Assembly (NCBI GenBank): GCA_028292345.1
Contig: JAQGMN010000293.1
Location: 1 to 5,367, forward strand
Source of the DNA: Polaromonas sp.
GTDB taxonomy: Bacteria > Pseudomonadota > Gammaproteobacteria > Burkholderiales > Burkholderiaceae_C
DNA: 5,367 bases
Reading direction: 5' to 3'
Positions 5,191-5,367 of the stretch are shown here, in pieces. The position numbers and the translations under genes are program-made. How positions within the stretch are numbered: the first letter of the stretch is position 1; every line of letters starts with the position of its first letter. Below the pieces are notes generated by a model. It had not been told where the DNA came from, ran no database searches, and worked only from the letters and a program-made list of their open reading frames with translations.

Positions 5191-5367
5191 TCATGCGGAC
5201 AGCGCCGCCGGTTCGAGGGTTTCAGGGTCCGAGCAGCTGGCGCCGCCGCAGCCGTGGATGAGGTTGGCCGGCAGGGCCTGGGGCAGGGCAAGCGTGCCGG
5301 TCAGCGGGTCGAAGCCGACGCTGCGCAAGTGCAGCGCCAGCGCCGCGTCCATGCTCTGGGCATGCTG
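5191..5367 (-). CDS. C-terminal 58 residues of an unrecognised protein
   Basis: From the right edge a minus-strand frame runs without interruption to a TGA at 5193-5191. It shows gene-like codon use and reads QHAQSMDAALALHLRSVGFD, then PLTGTLALPQALPANLIHGC, then GGASCSDPETLEPAALSA. The end is a short tail with two cysteines in a CGGASC arrangement (residues 40-45 of the fragment), which could bind a metal or be incidental. The fragment is not hydrophobic, so it is probably soluble. I do not recognise the family, and the part that would identify it lies outside the window. It is 19 nt upstream of the YitT start and probably in the same transcript. Confidence 0.6.
   Translation of the reverse strand, partial: QHAQSMDAALALHLRSVGFDPLTGTLALPQALPANLIHGCGGASCSDPETLEPAALSA

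Noticed and set aside
4251..5261. A 336-codon plus-strand frame spanning the chemoreceptor relic and continuing antisense to the YitT gene.
   Set aside because: Only residues 53-80 resemble a known protein; the rest is Gln/Arg/His-rich antisense shadow of a well-supported YitT gene, so it is not one gene.

Overview
The window is about 5.4 kb of GC-rich DNA with densely packed genes. It looks like a chromosomal segment from a betaproteobacterium. The gene families and the codon use (strong third-position G/C) fit Burkholderiales. An intergenic repeat of the 'aatTAATAGCTGCTTGCGC' type points, from memory only, to Comamonadaceae such as Polaromonas or relatives. I see no rRNA, tRNA, CRISPR array, transposase or intact mobile element.

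Layout. (1) Positions 1-1374, minus strand: a tight three-gene run of predicted inner-membrane proteins. In transcription order these are a 184-aa unnamed membrane protein, a 154-aa YetF/DUF421 protein overlapping it by 8 nt, and a third His/Glu-bearing membrane protein that starts at a GTG 9 nt after the YetF stop and runs off the left edge. (2) Positions 1375-1502: a 128-bp divergent spacer holding a T7A7 tract, a strong Shine-Dalgarno for the leftward operon and an 8-bp inverted repeat. (3) Positions 1503-3295, plus strand: a two-gene unit. A 436-aa protein fuses an atypical NAD(P)-binding SDR domain to a four-helix DoxX-like membrane domain, and a DUF2269 membrane protein overlaps its stop by one base. 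(4) Positions 3296-3486: a convergent spacer with a Comamonadaceae-like repeat and a nested, nearly concentric palindrome. (5) Positions 3487-4269, minus strand: a classical FabG-like SDR with a complete catalytic set. (6) Positions 4270-4538: a spacer holding a decayed fragment of a methyl-accepting chemotaxis protein on the plus strand and a second copy of a GCTAT...TAGC motif. (7) Positions 4539-5171, minus strand: a YitT-family membrane protein. It is preceded, 19 nt upstream, by the C-terminal 58 residues of an unrecognised gene that enters from the right edge.

How the genes may work together. The three leftward membrane genes are probably co-transcribed, and the YetF protein suggests an envelope role, but no pathway can be assigned. 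The SDR-DoxX protein and the DUF2269 protein are translationally coupled and probably form a membrane-associated redox pair of unknown substrate. The classical SDR stands alone. No clear novel defence, mobile or biosynthetic system is visible. The most notable items are the chemotaxis-receptor relic, the SDR-DoxX/DUF2269 pair, the conserved-looking acidic/histidine pattern in the left-edge membrane protein, and the structured intergenic DNA around the classical SDR gene.
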